Assembly (NCBI GenBank): GCA_023263695.1
Contig: JALQUZ010000013.1
Coordinates: 1-33,584 of the forward strand
Length of the DNA: 33,584 nucleotides
Source of the DNA: Ilumatobacteraceae bacterium
GTDB lineage: Bacteria; Actinomycetota; Acidimicrobiia; Acidimicrobiales; Ilumatobacteraceae
Direction of reading: 5' to 3'
Below the pieces are notes generated by a model that saw only the letters and a list, made by a program, of their open reading frames with translations, was not told the DNA's origin and did not search any database. Within the stretch, counting starts at the first letter, position 1. Every line of letters starts with the position of its first letter. Position numbers and translations under genes: made by a program. Positions 10,093 to 18,784 of this stretch are shown here, piece by piece.

Positions 10093-10535
10093 AGCACATT
10101 GTCCACCTTGTTAAGCGATTCGTGTCGTCATTGTCGCGTAGCGATGTGTCAGAAACAGAACTCGACGTGGTTCGTTCGGCGCTTTCGGCAGGCGAGTTTG
10201 ATTTGTGGTGCCGTTTCACTAAAGCAGATCGACGCCACAGCATTGCGGTTGCACGACGCTTTATCGCATTACGCCCCAACTCTTCCCGCCATGAAATAGC
10301 CGGTGTGCTGTTGCATGACATTGGAAAGATTCAAAGCAATTTGTCAACGTTGATGCGGGTGATCGCAACTTTGATCGGGCCGCGGACGAAGCGATTTGCG
10401 TTGTATCACCAACACGAAGAAATTGGCATCACCATGCTTCGACACGCAGGATCAAACATTGAAGTACTTGCAGTGCTGAATCAAACGTGCAGTGCAGAAG
10501 TGGCCGCAGCGTTTCGCTCGGCCGACAATATTTAG
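10089..10535 (+). CDS. Small HD-domain protein (putative phosphohydrolase)
   Basis: 148 residues from GTG, overlapping the xerD stop by 4 bases (GTGA), so probably translationally coupled. The HD metal-binding pattern is visible: His50 (DRRHSIAVA), His76-Asp77 (GVLLHDIGK) and a final Asp146 (RSADNI). A further His pair, YHQHEE, lies between them. Such domains hydrolyse phosphoester or nucleotide substrates; the substrate here cannot be told. It ends right after the last HD-motif Asp, so there is no C-terminal extension. Its stop overlaps the convergent trpS stop by 4 bases. Confidence 0.85.
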   Translation: MKHIVHLVKRFVSSLSRSDVSETELDVVRSALSAGEFDLWCRFTKADRRHSIAVARRFIALRPNSSRHEIAGVLLHDIGKIQSNLSTLMRVIATLIGPRTKRFALYHQHEEIGITMLRHAGSNIEVLAVLNQTCSAEVAAAFRSADNI

Positions 10536-11518
10536 CGCGGGTAAAACCCGATTGCATCGTGCGCTCGAGCGAGCGTGGCTTGCGCAACAGTTCCAGCTTT
10601 TTCTGCACCAATGCGCAGCAGCCGACCAAGCTCGGCTTTGTCATTCATGAGTTCGGTGTATCGCGCCTGAATTGGTGCAAGCATTGCTGCAACTGCCGCG
10701 CCACAGTCGCTCTTCAGTGCTCCGTATTGGGTGTACTGATCGGCGAGTTTCTGGGGAGAAGTTCCCGTGACAGCACTTAAAATATCGAGCAAGTTGGCGA
10801 TGCCGGGTTTCGCCTCACGGTCATAGCGAACGTCGTTCTCCGAATCGGTAACCGCTCGCTTGAACTTCTTTTCAATAGCCGATGGGGCATCAAGTAAATA
10901 CACACATCCCGCATCGGTCTCGGACGATTTCGACATCTTCGACGTTGGATCAAGGAGGTCCATGACACGTGCACCGGCGGGAGGTGTAACAGCCATAGGG
11001 ATGACAAACGTTTCGCCAAAGCGATGATTAAATCGAACGGCAATGTCTCTGGTGATTTCAATATGTTGGCGCTGGTCATCGCCAACAGGTACTTCCGCTG
11101 CGTCATACAACAAGATGTCTGCAGCTTGTAGGGCGGGGTAGGTGAAGAGACCGGCAGAAACAAAGTCGGCTTCACGCTTGGCCGACTTGTCCTTGAACTG
11201 AGTCATTCTGCTCAGTTCGCCAAAACTCACGGTGCATTCCATGATCCAGCCAAGTTGCGAATGTTCGGGAACATGTGATTGAACGAAAACCGTGGCAACC
11301 TTTGGGTCGAGACCCACAGCGAACAGCATTGCGGCAAGTTCAACCGTGTTCTTGCCAAGTACGCCTGGCTTGTCGGTGATGGTGAGGGCGTGCAGGTCGA
11401 CAATGCCGTGAAAAACGTCATTGGCATGTTGGCCTGAAACCCAGTTGCGAAGTGCGCCTAAGTAGTTGCCCAAATGGACTTCGCCCGTTGGCTGAATGCA
11501 GGACAGTACGCGAGCCAC
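10532..11518 (-). CDS. trpS: Tryptophanyl-tRNA synthetase
   Basis: 328 residues, class I aminoacyl-tRNA synthetase charging tRNA-Trp. The HIGH-type motif is PTGEVHLGNYLGA (HLGN at 15-18) and the KMSKS motif is at 194-198. GDDQRQHIEITRDIA, typical of TrpS, is at ~146-160. Start is GTG with TAGCGT six bases upstream and no Shine-Dalgarno. It is transcribed away from scpA and ends tail to tail with the HD gene. No T-box or trp leader is possible in the 68-base gap if the transcript is leaderless. Confidence 0.97.
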   Translation of the reverse strand: MARVLSCIQPTGEVHLGNYLGALRNWVSGQHANDVFHGIVDLHALTITDKPGVLGKNTVELAAMLFAVGLDPKVATVFVQSHVPEHSQLGWIMECTVSFGELSRMTQFKDKSAKREADFVSAGLFTYPALQAADILLYDAAEVPVGDDQRQHIEITRDIAVRFNHRFGETFVIPMAVTPPAGARVMDLLDPTSKMSKSSETDAGCVYLLDAPSAIEKKFKRAVTDSENDVRYDREAKPGIANLLDILSAVTGTSPQKLADQYTQYGALKSDCGAAVAAMLAPIQARYTELMNDKAELGRLLRIGAEKAGTVAQATLARAHDAIGFYPR

Positions 11519-11524
11519 GGTGCA

Positions 11525-11530
11525 ACGCTA
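11525..11530 (-). promoter_or_regulatory. Candidate -10 element (TAGCGT) for leaderless trpS
   Basis: On the minus strand TAGCGT is followed by six bases and the GTG start of trpS. It shares the 68-base gap with the oppositely directed scpA promoter. Confidence 0.6.
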
Positions 11531-11574
11531 GTGCAAGCCGTACAACGAGCTCAGGACATTTCGGTCTAGTGAAC

Positions 11575-11580
11575 TAATCT
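11575..11580 (+). promoter_or_regulatory. Candidate -10 element (TAATCT) for leaderless scpA
   Basis: TAATCT is followed by exactly six bases and the scpA ATG. No Shine-Dalgarno sequence precedes the start. Confidence 0.6.
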
Positions 11581-11586
11581 GTCGAC

Positions 11587-12366
11587 ATGGCATTTGAGGT
11601 AGCGACCCCCGTCTACGACGGTCCGTTCGACCTCCTGTTGCACCTCATTTTGAAAGAGGAAGTAGATATCCATGAGGTATCACTGACCCGCATCGTTGAG
11701 GCCTATCTCGAAGAGATTCAACGCATGCAGATGCTCGACCTCGATGTGGCCACAGAGTTTCTCCTCATCGCTTCCACCCTTGTCGAATTGAAGACGCGCC
11801 GATTGCTTCCTGGTCGGGACGACATGGACTTGGACGAAGAGTTGGCAATGTGGTCGGAGCGCGACCTCTTGCTCGCGCGTCTCCTTGATTGCAAGACATT
11901 TAAAGACGTTGCATCTGTTTTTAGTCAACTCACAGAACGTGCGAGTTTGAGCTTTGCTCGCCGTTCTGGCCCTGATGAGCGTTTCGCAGATCTGCTCCCA
12001 GACATGCTCGATGGAGTGACGCCTGCCCGATTGCAGCGTGCATTTTTACGCGTAACGCAACCGAAGCCACCGACATCGATTGATCTTTTCCACGTAGCAC
12101 CCATTCGTGCCAGCGTTGCTGAAGCACTAATGGAAATGTTGGAAACGTTGCCGAAGTTGGGGAAGGTCACATTCCGACAAATCACTGAAGCGATTTTTGA
12201 TCGAATTGAAGTGGTCGTTCGATTCCTGGCCATTCTTGAGTTGTACAAACAAGGCAGAGTCTCGCTAGAGCAGTCCGACCGTTTTGGAGAAATTGAAGTG
12301 CAATGGACCGCTGGCGATGACACAGGGTTTGTTGCAGCACTGCAAATTGATGATTATGAAGGATAA
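11587..12366 (+). CDS. scpA: Segregation and condensation protein A
   Basis: 259 residues. Kleisin subunit of the SMC-ScpAB complex that compacts and segregates chromosomes. The family N-terminus FDLLLHLILKEEVDIHEVSL is at ~14-33, with YLEEIQ and LLIASTLVELKTRRLLP following. The C-terminal winged-helix segment includes VRFLAILELYKQGRVSLEQ. Start is an ATG with no Shine-Dalgarno. It is followed by scpB and rluB as in Mycobacterium (Rv1709-Rv1711); the usual parA neighbour is not here. Confidence 0.96.
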   Translation: MAFEVATPVYDGPFDLLLHLILKEEVDIHEVSLTRIVEAYLEEIQRMQMLDLDVATEFLLIASTLVELKTRRLLPGRDDMDLDEELAMWSERDLLLARLLDCKTFKDVASVFSQLTERASLSFARRSGPDERFADLLPDMLDGVTPARLQRAFLRVTQPKPPTSIDLFHVAPIRASVAEALMEMLETLPKLGKVTFRQITEAIFDRIEVVVRFLAILELYKQGRVSLEQSDRFGEIEVQWTAGDDTGFVAALQIDDYEG

Positions 12367-12379
12367 CGAAGAGGATCCC

Positions 12380-12967
12380 ATGACAGAAGAAAACATCTCT
12401 GCTGAATCAGTTCGCGCGTTAGAGGCAATTTTGCTAGTAGCAATGGAGCCGGTTGACCCAACGTTGCTCTCTCAGTTGCTTGAAATTTCTGTTGCAGCAG
12501 TAGAGGGGCTGTGCGAACGACTTGCAGCGACCTATGAAGAGGCCGGCCATGGCTTTCAATTAGTGAAGGTTGCTGGCGGTTATCGGTTCCAGTCTCATCA
12601 CGATGTGGCTTCATATGTTGAGCGCTTTGTGCTCGACAGTCAGCAAGCACGTATTTCTTCTGCTGCACTCGAAACGCTCGCCATCATTGCCTATAAGCAA
12701 CCCATTTCGCGCGGACAAGTTGCGGCAATTCGCGGTGTTGATCCGGACGCGGTCATGCGAACGCTGCAAGCTCGCGGTTACATCACTGAGACTTCACGTG
12801 ATGATGGCCCTGGTCAAGCTGTGTTGTTTGGAACCACCGCGTTATTCCTAGAGCGCCTAGGTATCGATTCGCTTTCAGCTCTGCCACCGATTGCTGATTT
12901 TGTTCCGGACGCTGCTGTGGTGGAAGCGCTCGAACAGGGTTTGCGAATTGCGCCACAAGCTCAATGA
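12380..12967 (+). CDS. scpB: Segregation and condensation protein B
   Basis: 195 residues. Partner of ScpA in the SMC complex, made of two winged-helix domains. Diagnostic segments are ALEAILLVAMEPVDPTLLS, GGYRFQSHHDV, ALETLAIIAYKQPISRGQVA and GVDPDAVMRTLQARGYI. ATG 12380 is chosen because GAGG at 12371-12374 lies five bases upstream and the protein then begins where the family does. In-frame starts upstream (12350-12356) would overlap scpA. Its stop overlaps the rluB start by 4 bases (ATGA). Confidence 0.95.
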   Translation: MTEENISAESVRALEAILLVAMEPVDPTLLSQLLEISVAAVEGLCERLAATYEEAGHGFQLVKVAGGYRFQSHHDVASYVERFVLDSQQARISSAALETLAIIAYKQPISRGQVAAIRGVDPDAVMRTLQARGYITETSRDDGPGQAVLFGTTALFLERLGIDSLSALPPIADFVPDAAVVEALEQGLRIAPQAQ

Positions 12968-13686
12968 ACGATGACGGAGAACGTCTACAAAAAGTTCTTG
13001 CGCAGAGAGGTTGGGGAAGTCGAAGAGCATGTGAAGTGCTGATCGCGGAAGGTCGCGTAACGGTGAATGGTGAGGTGGCCGTTCTTGGTCGCAGAGTCAA
13101 CGTCAATGTTGACTTAGTGGAAATTGATGGAGCGCCAGTTGGTGTGCGCCCCGATCTGGTGTATTACCTGTTGAACAAGCCAGTATCTGTGATTAGTACG
13201 GCAATTGATACCCACGATAGGGAAACTGTTGTCGACCTTGTTCCGGCAGAGCCGCGCGTATATCCGGTTGGGCGACTTGACGGTGACTCTGAGGGTCTGC
13301 TGCTGATGACCAATGATGGAGAACTCACGAATCGAATCACTCATCCCAAATACGGTCTTGAAAAGGAGTACCTCGTACAGGTTGATATCTCTTCGGCTGA
13401 CGTCAGCGACGTTGCAATTCACCGCTTGCGTAACGGCATCGAACTGGACGATGGCGTCACCGCGCCTGCCGAGGTAAGCAGGTTGCAAGAGGGCGTGCTT
13501 CGAATGGTGATTCACGAAGGTAGGAATCGACAAATTCGACGGATGTGTGACGCTGTTGGCTATCCAGTGATACGTCTCGTTCGTACTCGCATTGGGCCCA
13601 TCATGGATAAAAAGCTTCGACCAGGCGAGTGGCGCAATCTCACACAGGCCGAAGTGAAACTGTTAATAGAGGCAGTCGCCGAGTAG
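12964..13686 (+). CDS. rluB: 23S rRNA pseudouridine synthase (RluB/RsuA family)
   Basis: 240 residues. An S4 domain occupies about residues 6-50 (ERLQKVLAQRGWGSRRACE, GRVTVNG). It is followed by the RsuA-type catalytic domain with the active Asp106 in PVGRLDGDSEGLLLMTNDG and the conserved HEGRNRQIRRM motif near 183-193. It isomerises uridine in rRNA, most likely 23S, but the target base cannot be read from sequence. Starts within the ATGA overlap with scpB. Confidence 0.94.
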   Translation: MNDDGERLQKVLAQRGWGSRRACEVLIAEGRVTVNGEVAVLGRRVNVNVDLVEIDGAPVGVRPDLVYYLLNKPVSVISTAIDTHDRETVVDLVPAEPRVYPVGRLDGDSEGLLLMTNDGELTNRITHPKYGLEKEYLVQVDISSADVSDVAIHRLRNGIELDDGVTAPAEVSRLQEGVLRMVIHEGRNRQIRRMCDAVGYPVIRLVRTRIGPIMDKKLRPGEWRNLTQAEVKLLIEAVAE

Positions 13687-13694
13687 TGCTCGGG

Positions 13695-13700
13695 TACGAT
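13695..13700 (+). promoter_or_regulatory. Candidate -10 element (TACGAT) for tyrA
   Basis: TACGAT lies eight bases before the GTG start of tyrA, within the 22-base gap after rluB. No Shine-Dalgarno sequence is present, so a leaderless or near-leaderless transcript is likely. Confidence 0.45.
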
Positions 13701-13708
13701 ATTTCTCT

Positions 13709-14770
13709 GTGAACCAGCGACGAGCAAACATTTTTGGGCTTGGGCTGATTGGCGGATCACTTGCCGCGGCGCTTACTGCTCGCGGATGGCATGTCACGGG
13801 CAATGACGTTCGTTCTGATACTGAAGACGAAGCGTTGTCTTTAGGGATAGTCGCTGCCAAAGGGATAGATCCTGATGCAGAAGTGTCTTTTGTTGCAACC
13901 CCGGTTTCCTCGGTGTCAGAGCAAGTAAAGCGGGCTCTTGCAACAACCACGGGATTAGTAACCGATGTCGGTGGGGTGAAGGCGCACATTGTTCGCGAAA
14001 TTACTGATTCGCGCTTTGTGGCTGGACACCCCATGGCCGGAAGTGAGCTCATCGGATTGGCCGGTGCTGATGCGTCTTTGTTCGAGGGTGCTGTGTGGGT
14101 TCTGACACCTACTCCAACAACGCCCGATGCAAACTTTGCTCATGTTGCGCAAATTGTTAAAGAACTTGGTGCCGAATTTGTGGTGCTCAACGCGGAACGC
14201 CATGACCAGCTCGTTGCAATCGTCAGCCATTTACCGCATCTCACTGCTGCAACATTGATGTCACTGGCCAACGATCACGCAGAAGAACACGTTGCCGTGT
14301 TGCGATTAGCTGCTGGTGGTTTCCGAGATATGACTCGTGTGGCCTCTGGACATCCTGCTATTTGGCTAGATGTGTGTAAGGAAAACCGTGAAGCAATAGT
14401 TGGTGCGTTGGACGCAATGATCATTGGCTTGCAGGCAATGCGCCAAATTGTTGATGAAGGCAAGACAGATGAGTTGTTGCAGCGCTTGCATACCGCGCGA
14501 ATCGCTCGTTCAAACTTGCCAGGTCGTGTAAGCAATTTGCTTGATGTAGTTGAAGTTCGCGTACCAATTCCCGATCGAGCTGGTGCAGCGGCCGAAATCT
14601 TCTCGCTTGCAGCAGAGCTGGGCGTGAATACAGCGAACTTTGAAGTTGCTCACTCAGTTGAAGGCGACCGAGGAATTTTGGTGTTAGTGATTGATCGCGC
14701 GAGTCAAGATGTGTTTAAAGGTGGTTTGATTGCGCGAGGGTTTCGGCCATCAATTCAACAACTGACATGA
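13709..14770 (+). CDS. tyrA: Prephenate dehydrogenase
   Basis: 353 residues. It oxidises prephenate to 4-hydroxyphenylpyruvate in tyrosine synthesis, or the arogenate equivalent. The NAD-binding Rossmann loop is NIFGLGLIGGSLAAAL at 7-22. The dehydrogenase motif is DVGGVKAHIV, followed by FVAGHPMAGSE. A C-terminal ACT-type domain starts near residue 275 (VEVRVPIPDRAGAAAEI) and suggests allosteric control by an amino acid, probably tyrosine. The GTG start is eight bases after TACGAT. The stop overlaps the aroA start by 4 bases. Confidence 0.95.
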   Translation: MNQRRANIFGLGLIGGSLAAALTARGWHVTGNDVRSDTEDEALSLGIVAAKGIDPDAEVSFVATPVSSVSEQVKRALATTTGLVTDVGGVKAHIVREITDSRFVAGHPMAGSELIGLAGADASLFEGAVWVLTPTPTTPDANFAHVAQIVKELGAEFVVLNAERHDQLVAIVSHLPHLTAATLMSLANDHAEEHVAVLRLAAGGFRDMTRVASGHPAIWLDVCKENREAIVGALDAMIIGLQAMRQIVDEGKTDELLQRLHTARIARSNLPGRVSNLLDVVEVRVPIPDRAGAAAEIFSLAAELGVNTANFEVAHSVEGDRGILVLVIDRASQDVFKGGLIARGFRPSIQQLT

Positions 14771-16047
14771 GCGCTAGCAAGTCGCATGCGGTTAAGCCTC
14801 TCAACGCGTTACTCGATGCAACTGTTCGGGTTCCTGGTTCAAAAAGCGTTGCAGCGCGCGCACTGATATGTGCCGCGTTATCTACAGGAACGAGCACGGT
14901 GAGCAACCTTCCGAGTGGAGACGACACGGAGTCGATGCTTGCTGGTCTGATCCAGCTTGGCCTGAAGATAGATCGCTTTGGAGATGAAGCACGATTTGCA
15001 TCTTCGTTAGATGTTGAGCAAACACAACCACTTGTACTTGATGCTCGTTTGGCGGGAACCACTGCTCGTTTTCTTACTGCGCTTTCAGCTTTGCGCTCAG
15101 GTGAGGTGGTGATTACTGGTGAAGAAGCGTTGCGCAAAAGGCCGATGCACGATTTGCATCAGGCGCTGTCGGAAATTGGCTTCGATATATCACCACTCAA
15201 CGGAACGGGAATGCTCCCTGTTGCGGTGAAGCGTGGGGAACAGAAGAGTGCCAGAGTAACGATCGCTGCAACAACATCAAGCCAATTCACTACTGCTCTG
15301 ATGCTGATTGCGCCTCGGTTGTCGCAAGGTTTAACGATCGTCACCGAAGGCGACGTGGTATCACAGTCGTACCTCGATATGACGGTCGGTGTTCAGCAGG
15401 TCTTTGGTGTAACACCACATGAAAGTAGCGAGCAAGTCTTCCGCTACATGCCTTCCGAATATGTCGGAACGAATTATGTCGTAGAACCGGACGCTTCCTC
15501 GGCGTCGTATCCACTTGCTGCCGCTGCAATTGTTGGTGGGCGAGTGACAATTTCTGGTTTGGGCAAGTCCTTTTTACAGGGTGATTCCAAGTTCGTTGAT
15601 GTGTTGGTGCGCATGGGTTGTGCGATGGAACACAGGGGCGATGATGTAGTGCTATCGCGAGCTGCAGAGCAGCCACTCATGGGTGTGGTGGTAGACATGC
15701 GCGACATGTCTGACTTGGTGCCAACCCTTGCAGTAGTGGCGTCTTTCGCTCAAACTGCCACAACCATCACCGGTGTTGGTTTTATTCGTAATAAGGAGAG
15801 TGACCGCATCGGCGATCTTGCCCATGAACTTCGCCAGCTTGGGGTCTCTGTTGATGAGCTACAAGACGGACTAACTGTGCATCCTTCAACAACACATGCT
15901 GGCACCATCGATACGCACCACGACCACCGCATAGCAATGGCGCTGGCTCTCATTGGGCTTGTTACCCCAGGAGTCGTGATCAACGATTCAATGGTGGTGA
16001 CGAAGAGTTGGCCGGAGTATTGGACAATGCTCGGAGCACTTCAGTGA
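14767..16047 (+). CDS. aroA: 3-phosphoshikimate 1-carboxyvinyltransferase (EPSP synthase)
   Basis: 426 residues. It transfers the enolpyruvyl group of PEP to shikimate-3-phosphate, the sixth shikimate-pathway step, and is the glyphosate target. Motifs are VPGSKSVAARALI (Lys26), GDDTESMLAGL, LAGTTARFLTAL, TTSSQFTTALML, MSDLVPTLAVVA and the C-terminal HDHRIAMALALIG. Starts in an ATGA overlap with tyrA, so the two aromatic-pathway steps are translationally coupled. Confidence 0.97.
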   Translation: MSASKSHAVKPLNALLDATVRVPGSKSVAARALICAALSTGTSTVSNLPSGDDTESMLAGLIQLGLKIDRFGDEARFASSLDVEQTQPLVLDARLAGTTARFLTALSALRSGEVVITGEEALRKRPMHDLHQALSEIGFDISPLNGTGMLPVAVKRGEQKSARVTIAATTSSQFTTALMLIAPRLSQGLTIVTEGDVVSQSYLDMTVGVQQVFGVTPHESSEQVFRYMPSEYVGTNYVVEPDASSASYPLAAAAIVGGRVTISGLGKSFLQGDSKFVDVLVRMGCAMEHRGDDVVLSRAAEQPLMGVVVDMRDMSDLVPTLAVVASFAQTATTITGVGFIRNKESDRIGDLAHELRQLGVSVDELQDGLTVHPSTTHAGTIDTHHDHRIAMALALIGLVTPGVVINDSMVVTKSWPEYWTMLGALQ

Positions 16048-16277
16048 GCGTTCTTCGCCCAGATGGAATTGATGTAGCACTTGTCATACGTCTAAGCCCG
16101 AAACATCCTCGCTTTCATGAAATTCAGTCGCGACATCAATCCGCAATCAATGAGGGCAATCCCAGTTACCGAGATCCCGCATCGGGACTCACTGTCATGA
16201 CTGCTCAGTTTTTGGCTGATCGAGGGTATTGCTGTCTGAGTGGATGTCGTCACTGCCCGTTCGAACAGGCGCAATGA
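16044..16277 (+). CDS. Small Cys-rich DUF5522-like protein
   Basis: 77 residues from GTG overlapping the aroA stop by 4 bases. The C-terminal block DPASGLTVMTAQFLADRGYC followed by C-LSGCRHCP is characteristic of DUF5522 proteins. Cys63, Cys64, Cys68 and Cys71 could bind metal. Function unknown. A longer frame beginning at ATG 16008 lies inside aroA and is not needed. The TTG of the phosphoribosyltransferase lies 44 bases downstream. Confidence 0.85.
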   Translation: MSVLRPDGIDVALVIRLSPKHPRFHEIQSRHQSAINEGNPSYRDPASGLTVMTAQFLADRGYCCLSGCRHCPFEQAQ

Positions 16278-16320
16278 ACTAGATTGGCGGCAAGTAATCG
16301 CCAGTAGCGAGGGAGCAATT

Positions 16321-16818
16321 TTGAGCGAGATCCGTGAAATCATGACCTGGGAAATGTTTGGAGTGGCGAGTCGCGAACTTGCTATTCAAGTTGCCGAAAG
16401 TGGTTATGAGCCAGACATCATTTTGGCTATTGCTCGCGGTGGATTGCTGTCCGCAGGTGCTCTCGGGTATGCGCTGTCAGTAAAAAACACGTACACCATG
16501 AATGTGGAGTTTTATACAGGCGTTAATGAGCGTCTAGCGGTGCCAATGATCCTTCCTCCAGTGCCAAGCCTGGTTGATTTGAAAGATTCGAAAGTGCTCA
16601 TCGTTGACGACGTTGCCGACACTGGCCACACGTTGAAGCATGTGCTCGAATTCTGCAAGGGTCAACTTGCTGACACACGCCTAGCGGTGCTCTATGAGAA
16701 GTCGCAATCAATTGTGAAGTGCGATTACGTATGGAAGTACACCGACGAATGGATCAATTTCCCATGGAGCGATAAAGATCCAGTCGCCAAGCGTAAATGG
16801 AGCGTCAAAGACGCCTGA
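16321..16818 (+). CDS. Phosphoribosyltransferase domain protein
   Basis: 165 residues. The PRPP-binding motif of type I phosphoribosyltransferases is clear (LIVDDVADTGHTL, residues 93-105), with the early loop ILAIARGGLLSAGAL at ~34-48 supplying the pyrophosphate-binding Arg-Gly. The C-terminal W-KYTDEWINFPW pattern is like that of the Gpt/xanthine-guanine group. Purine salvage is the likely role; the base is not determined. TTG 16321 is chosen because GGAG at 16312-16315 lies five bases upstream and the product starts MSEIREIMTWEMFG. ATG 16240 would overlap the DUF5522 gene. Ends 2 bases before the convergent ABC operon. Confidence 0.88.
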   Translation: MSEIREIMTWEMFGVASRELAIQVAESGYEPDIILAIARGGLLSAGALGYALSVKNTYTMNVEFYTGVNERLAVPMILPPVPSLVDLKDSKVLIVDDVADTGHTLKHVLEFCKGQLADTRLAVLYEKSQSIVKCDYVWKYTDEWINFPWSDKDPVAKRKWSVKDA

Positions 16819-16820
16819 TA

Positions 16821-17960
16821 TCAGCCTTTGTAGGTGATGTCCGGGTTCAAGAATTCGTTGTTCACAATGTCGCTAGCCGCGATGTCGCCAATTTCGAGTC
16901 CCTGTTCACGAAGCACTGGTGTCGCCTTACCAATGAAGTCGTTCACTCGTGATTCTTCGAGGTCGCCAAAGGTTGGGGTGTCGCCGTTGCCAATGAGTTT
17001 GAGGTCACGTAGCTGAGCTGCGCCATTTGCTAAGTCGCCATCGGACTGTGTCCACCAACTATCAAAGGCCACAACTGCTGCCTTGATAATTGCGTTAGCG
17101 CGATCGGGTGACGCAATGTAGTCCAACTGAGCCTGTTGCAAAATTGGTACAAGGGCTTGCAAGCACGGACGAAGTGATTCCAGCTTGTCTGCTCGGATTG
17201 CCATGTTTTGAGCGTATGAATTCCAGCCCAAGTCGTGAATCAAGGTGTACGCAACATTGACTGCTCCAGATTCAAGATTTGCGTACTTGTATGGCTCCGA
17301 TGTTGCGAAACCTTGATGCGCGGCATCCTCTGTTGCCAGAAGCAAGTTGCCTTTGTAGTTGCTGTCAATCTGATCTTTGGACAGGATGCCTTGAGCCACG
17401 AAATATCGAGCCCATGCTGGATCGCCATACACATATACCGATTTCACCTCTTTGGCAACATCTGCCAATGTTTGCGCTGTTGGGTGCTTCGCGGCATCCC
17501 ATAACACCACCTGTGGGTTGATGTTCAACGCATTGAACACAGCAATGGTTGGAGCATCTGCGAAACGGGTTATGGCAACATCGGTTCCAACGTAACCAAG
17601 TGTGATTGCGTCATCTGCGTACATGGCAGTGACTACTGGAGTTTGGAGGAATGGTCCGCCTGCGCGAATTTCTAACTGCACACCTTGATCAACGCCTTCG
17701 AAGGTAAGAGTTCCAACAGTTGCGCCAGTGTCTTTCGATGTCGTTGCATCAGCGCCCAACAATTCATAAATTCCACCATGCTCTGCTTCAGGGAACCAAT
17801 CGGTTTGAACAACAACTTTTTCTGGACAAATGCCTGCGAGGGCTCCAGTTTGTGGAGTAGTTGGAGCAGAATTACTGTCTCCAGATCCACCACAAGAAGT
17901 GGAAATGAGGGCCACTGCGGTAAGTGCACACGCAGAGCGAAGGACGGATGACAATTTCAT
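16821..17960 (-). CDS. ABC transporter substrate-binding lipoprotein (NMT1/THI5-like)
   Basis: 379 residues. The N-terminus MKLSSVLRSACALTAVAL is a lipoprotein signal peptide ending at Cys23 (ISTSC), so the mature protein is anchored outside the membrane. The mature part begins with VVVQTDWFPEAEHGGIYELL, the pattern of the NMT1/THI5 and SsuA-type binding proteins that capture thiamine precursors, sulfonates, nitrate or related small molecules. The substrate cannot be decided; no thiamine or sulfur genes are nearby. Start ATG has GGAG five bases upstream. An extended frame to 18014 overlaps the permease gene and lacks the signal peptide at its front. Last gene of the importer operon. Confidence 0.9.
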   Translation of the reverse strand: MKLSSVLRSACALTAVALISTSCGGSGDSNSAPTTPQTGALAGICPEKVVVQTDWFPEAEHGGIYELLGADATTSKDTGATVGTLTFEGVDQGVQLEIRAGGPFLQTPVVTAMYADDAITLGYVGTDVAITRFADAPTIAVFNALNINPQVVLWDAAKHPTAQTLADVAKEVKSVYVYGDPAWARYFVAQGILSKDQIDSNYKGNLLLATEDAAHQGFATSEPYKYANLESGAVNVAYTLIHDLGWNSYAQNMAIRADKLESLRPCLQALVPILQQAQLDYIASPDRANAIIKAAVVAFDSWWTQSDGDLANGAAQLRDLKLIGNGDTPTFGDLEESRVNDFIGKATPVLREQGLEIGDIAASDIVNNEFLNPDITYKG

Positions 17961-17989
17961 AGGGTCTCCAGTTTGTAGTTTGTGAGTGC

Positions 17990-18784
17990 TTAACGTGCGA
18001 CCGAATCGTGCCATCTTCCGATGACGATTCGATTTATCACGCCGAAGCAGATAAAGAGCATAAGCCCTAAAGCGGTGGCAAGCAATGCCGTGATGAACAT
18101 TGGTCCAGACAAATTATTCAAAAAGAAGAATGTAATGAGTTGACCAAGGCCGGGATCGCCTTTAGTGAAGAAAAAGTCGCCGACAATGGCGCCAATAACG
18201 GCAAGCCCCGCAGCAACTCGAAGACCAGTAAAAATGGCTGGAGATGCTGCTGGTAGCTGCAATTTACGGAGTATTACCCAGCGGGAGCTGTTCTGAAGAC
18301 GAAACAGGTCATGTAGCGACGGATGCACCGACTGAATGCCAAACAGTGTGTTGGACACGATTGGAAAGATGGAAATGATGACGGTCACAGTGACCCGAGC
18401 CGTGAAATTTGCCCCGATGAGTCGGATCATGAGAGGAACAATGGCAATGATAGGGGTGACCTGAAGTGCAATGAGGTGAGGCCACAAGGAGCGCTCAATC
18501 CATTTGGCCTGCGCCATGGCAACACCAATAACTATGCCGACAATTGCAGAAATTGCAAGACCAGTGATCGCGGTACGCGTACTGATGAGCAGGGCAGTAA
18601 AGATGCGATCTCTAATCGGTCCATGGAAATCTTCAAACAGTCGGTGGGGCGGAGGGATGATCATGGGTTTTCCCGACGCTGGCGAGAAATTATTGTGCAG
18701 TGAGTACGCAACCAGATACCACAGAGCAATGAACGCCAGGAACACAGCTACTGGTCCGACTGCATTGAGGAAGCGACGTTTCAT
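17990..18784 (-). CDS. ABC transporter permease (SsuC/ThiX-like)
   Basis: 264 residues. About six hydrophobic segments are visible, beginning VGPVAVFLAFIALWYLVAYSL. The segment SSRWVILRKLQLPAASPAIFTGL contains the EAA-type loop that contacts the ATPase. It belongs to the binding-protein-dependent permease family of sulfonate/nitrate/thiamine-precursor importers. ATG 18784 overlaps the upstream ATPase stop by one base (TGATG); a TTG one codon upstream is also possible. Followed 29 bases later by the binding protein. Confidence 0.92.
   Translation of the reverse strand: MKRRFLNAVGPVAVFLAFIALWYLVAYSLHNNFSPASGKPMIIPPPHRLFEDFHGPIRDRIFTALLISTRTAITGLAISAIVGIVIGVAMAQAKWIERSLWPHLIALQVTPIIAIVPLMIRLIGANFTARVTVTVIISIFPIVSNTLFGIQSVHPSLHDLFRLQNSSRWVILRKLQLPAASPAIFTGLRVAAGLAVIGAIVGDFFFTKGDPGLGQLITFFFLNNLSGPMFITALLATALGLMLFICFGVINRIVIGRWHDSVAR

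Noticed and set aside
11519-11586. A T-box or trp attenuator before trpS
   Set aside because: The 68-base divergent gap is too short and the -10 box sits six bases from the start codon.
12284-12379. Upstream extension of scpB
   Set aside because: It overlaps scpA, lacks family resemblance, and ATG 12380 has a good ribosome-binding site.
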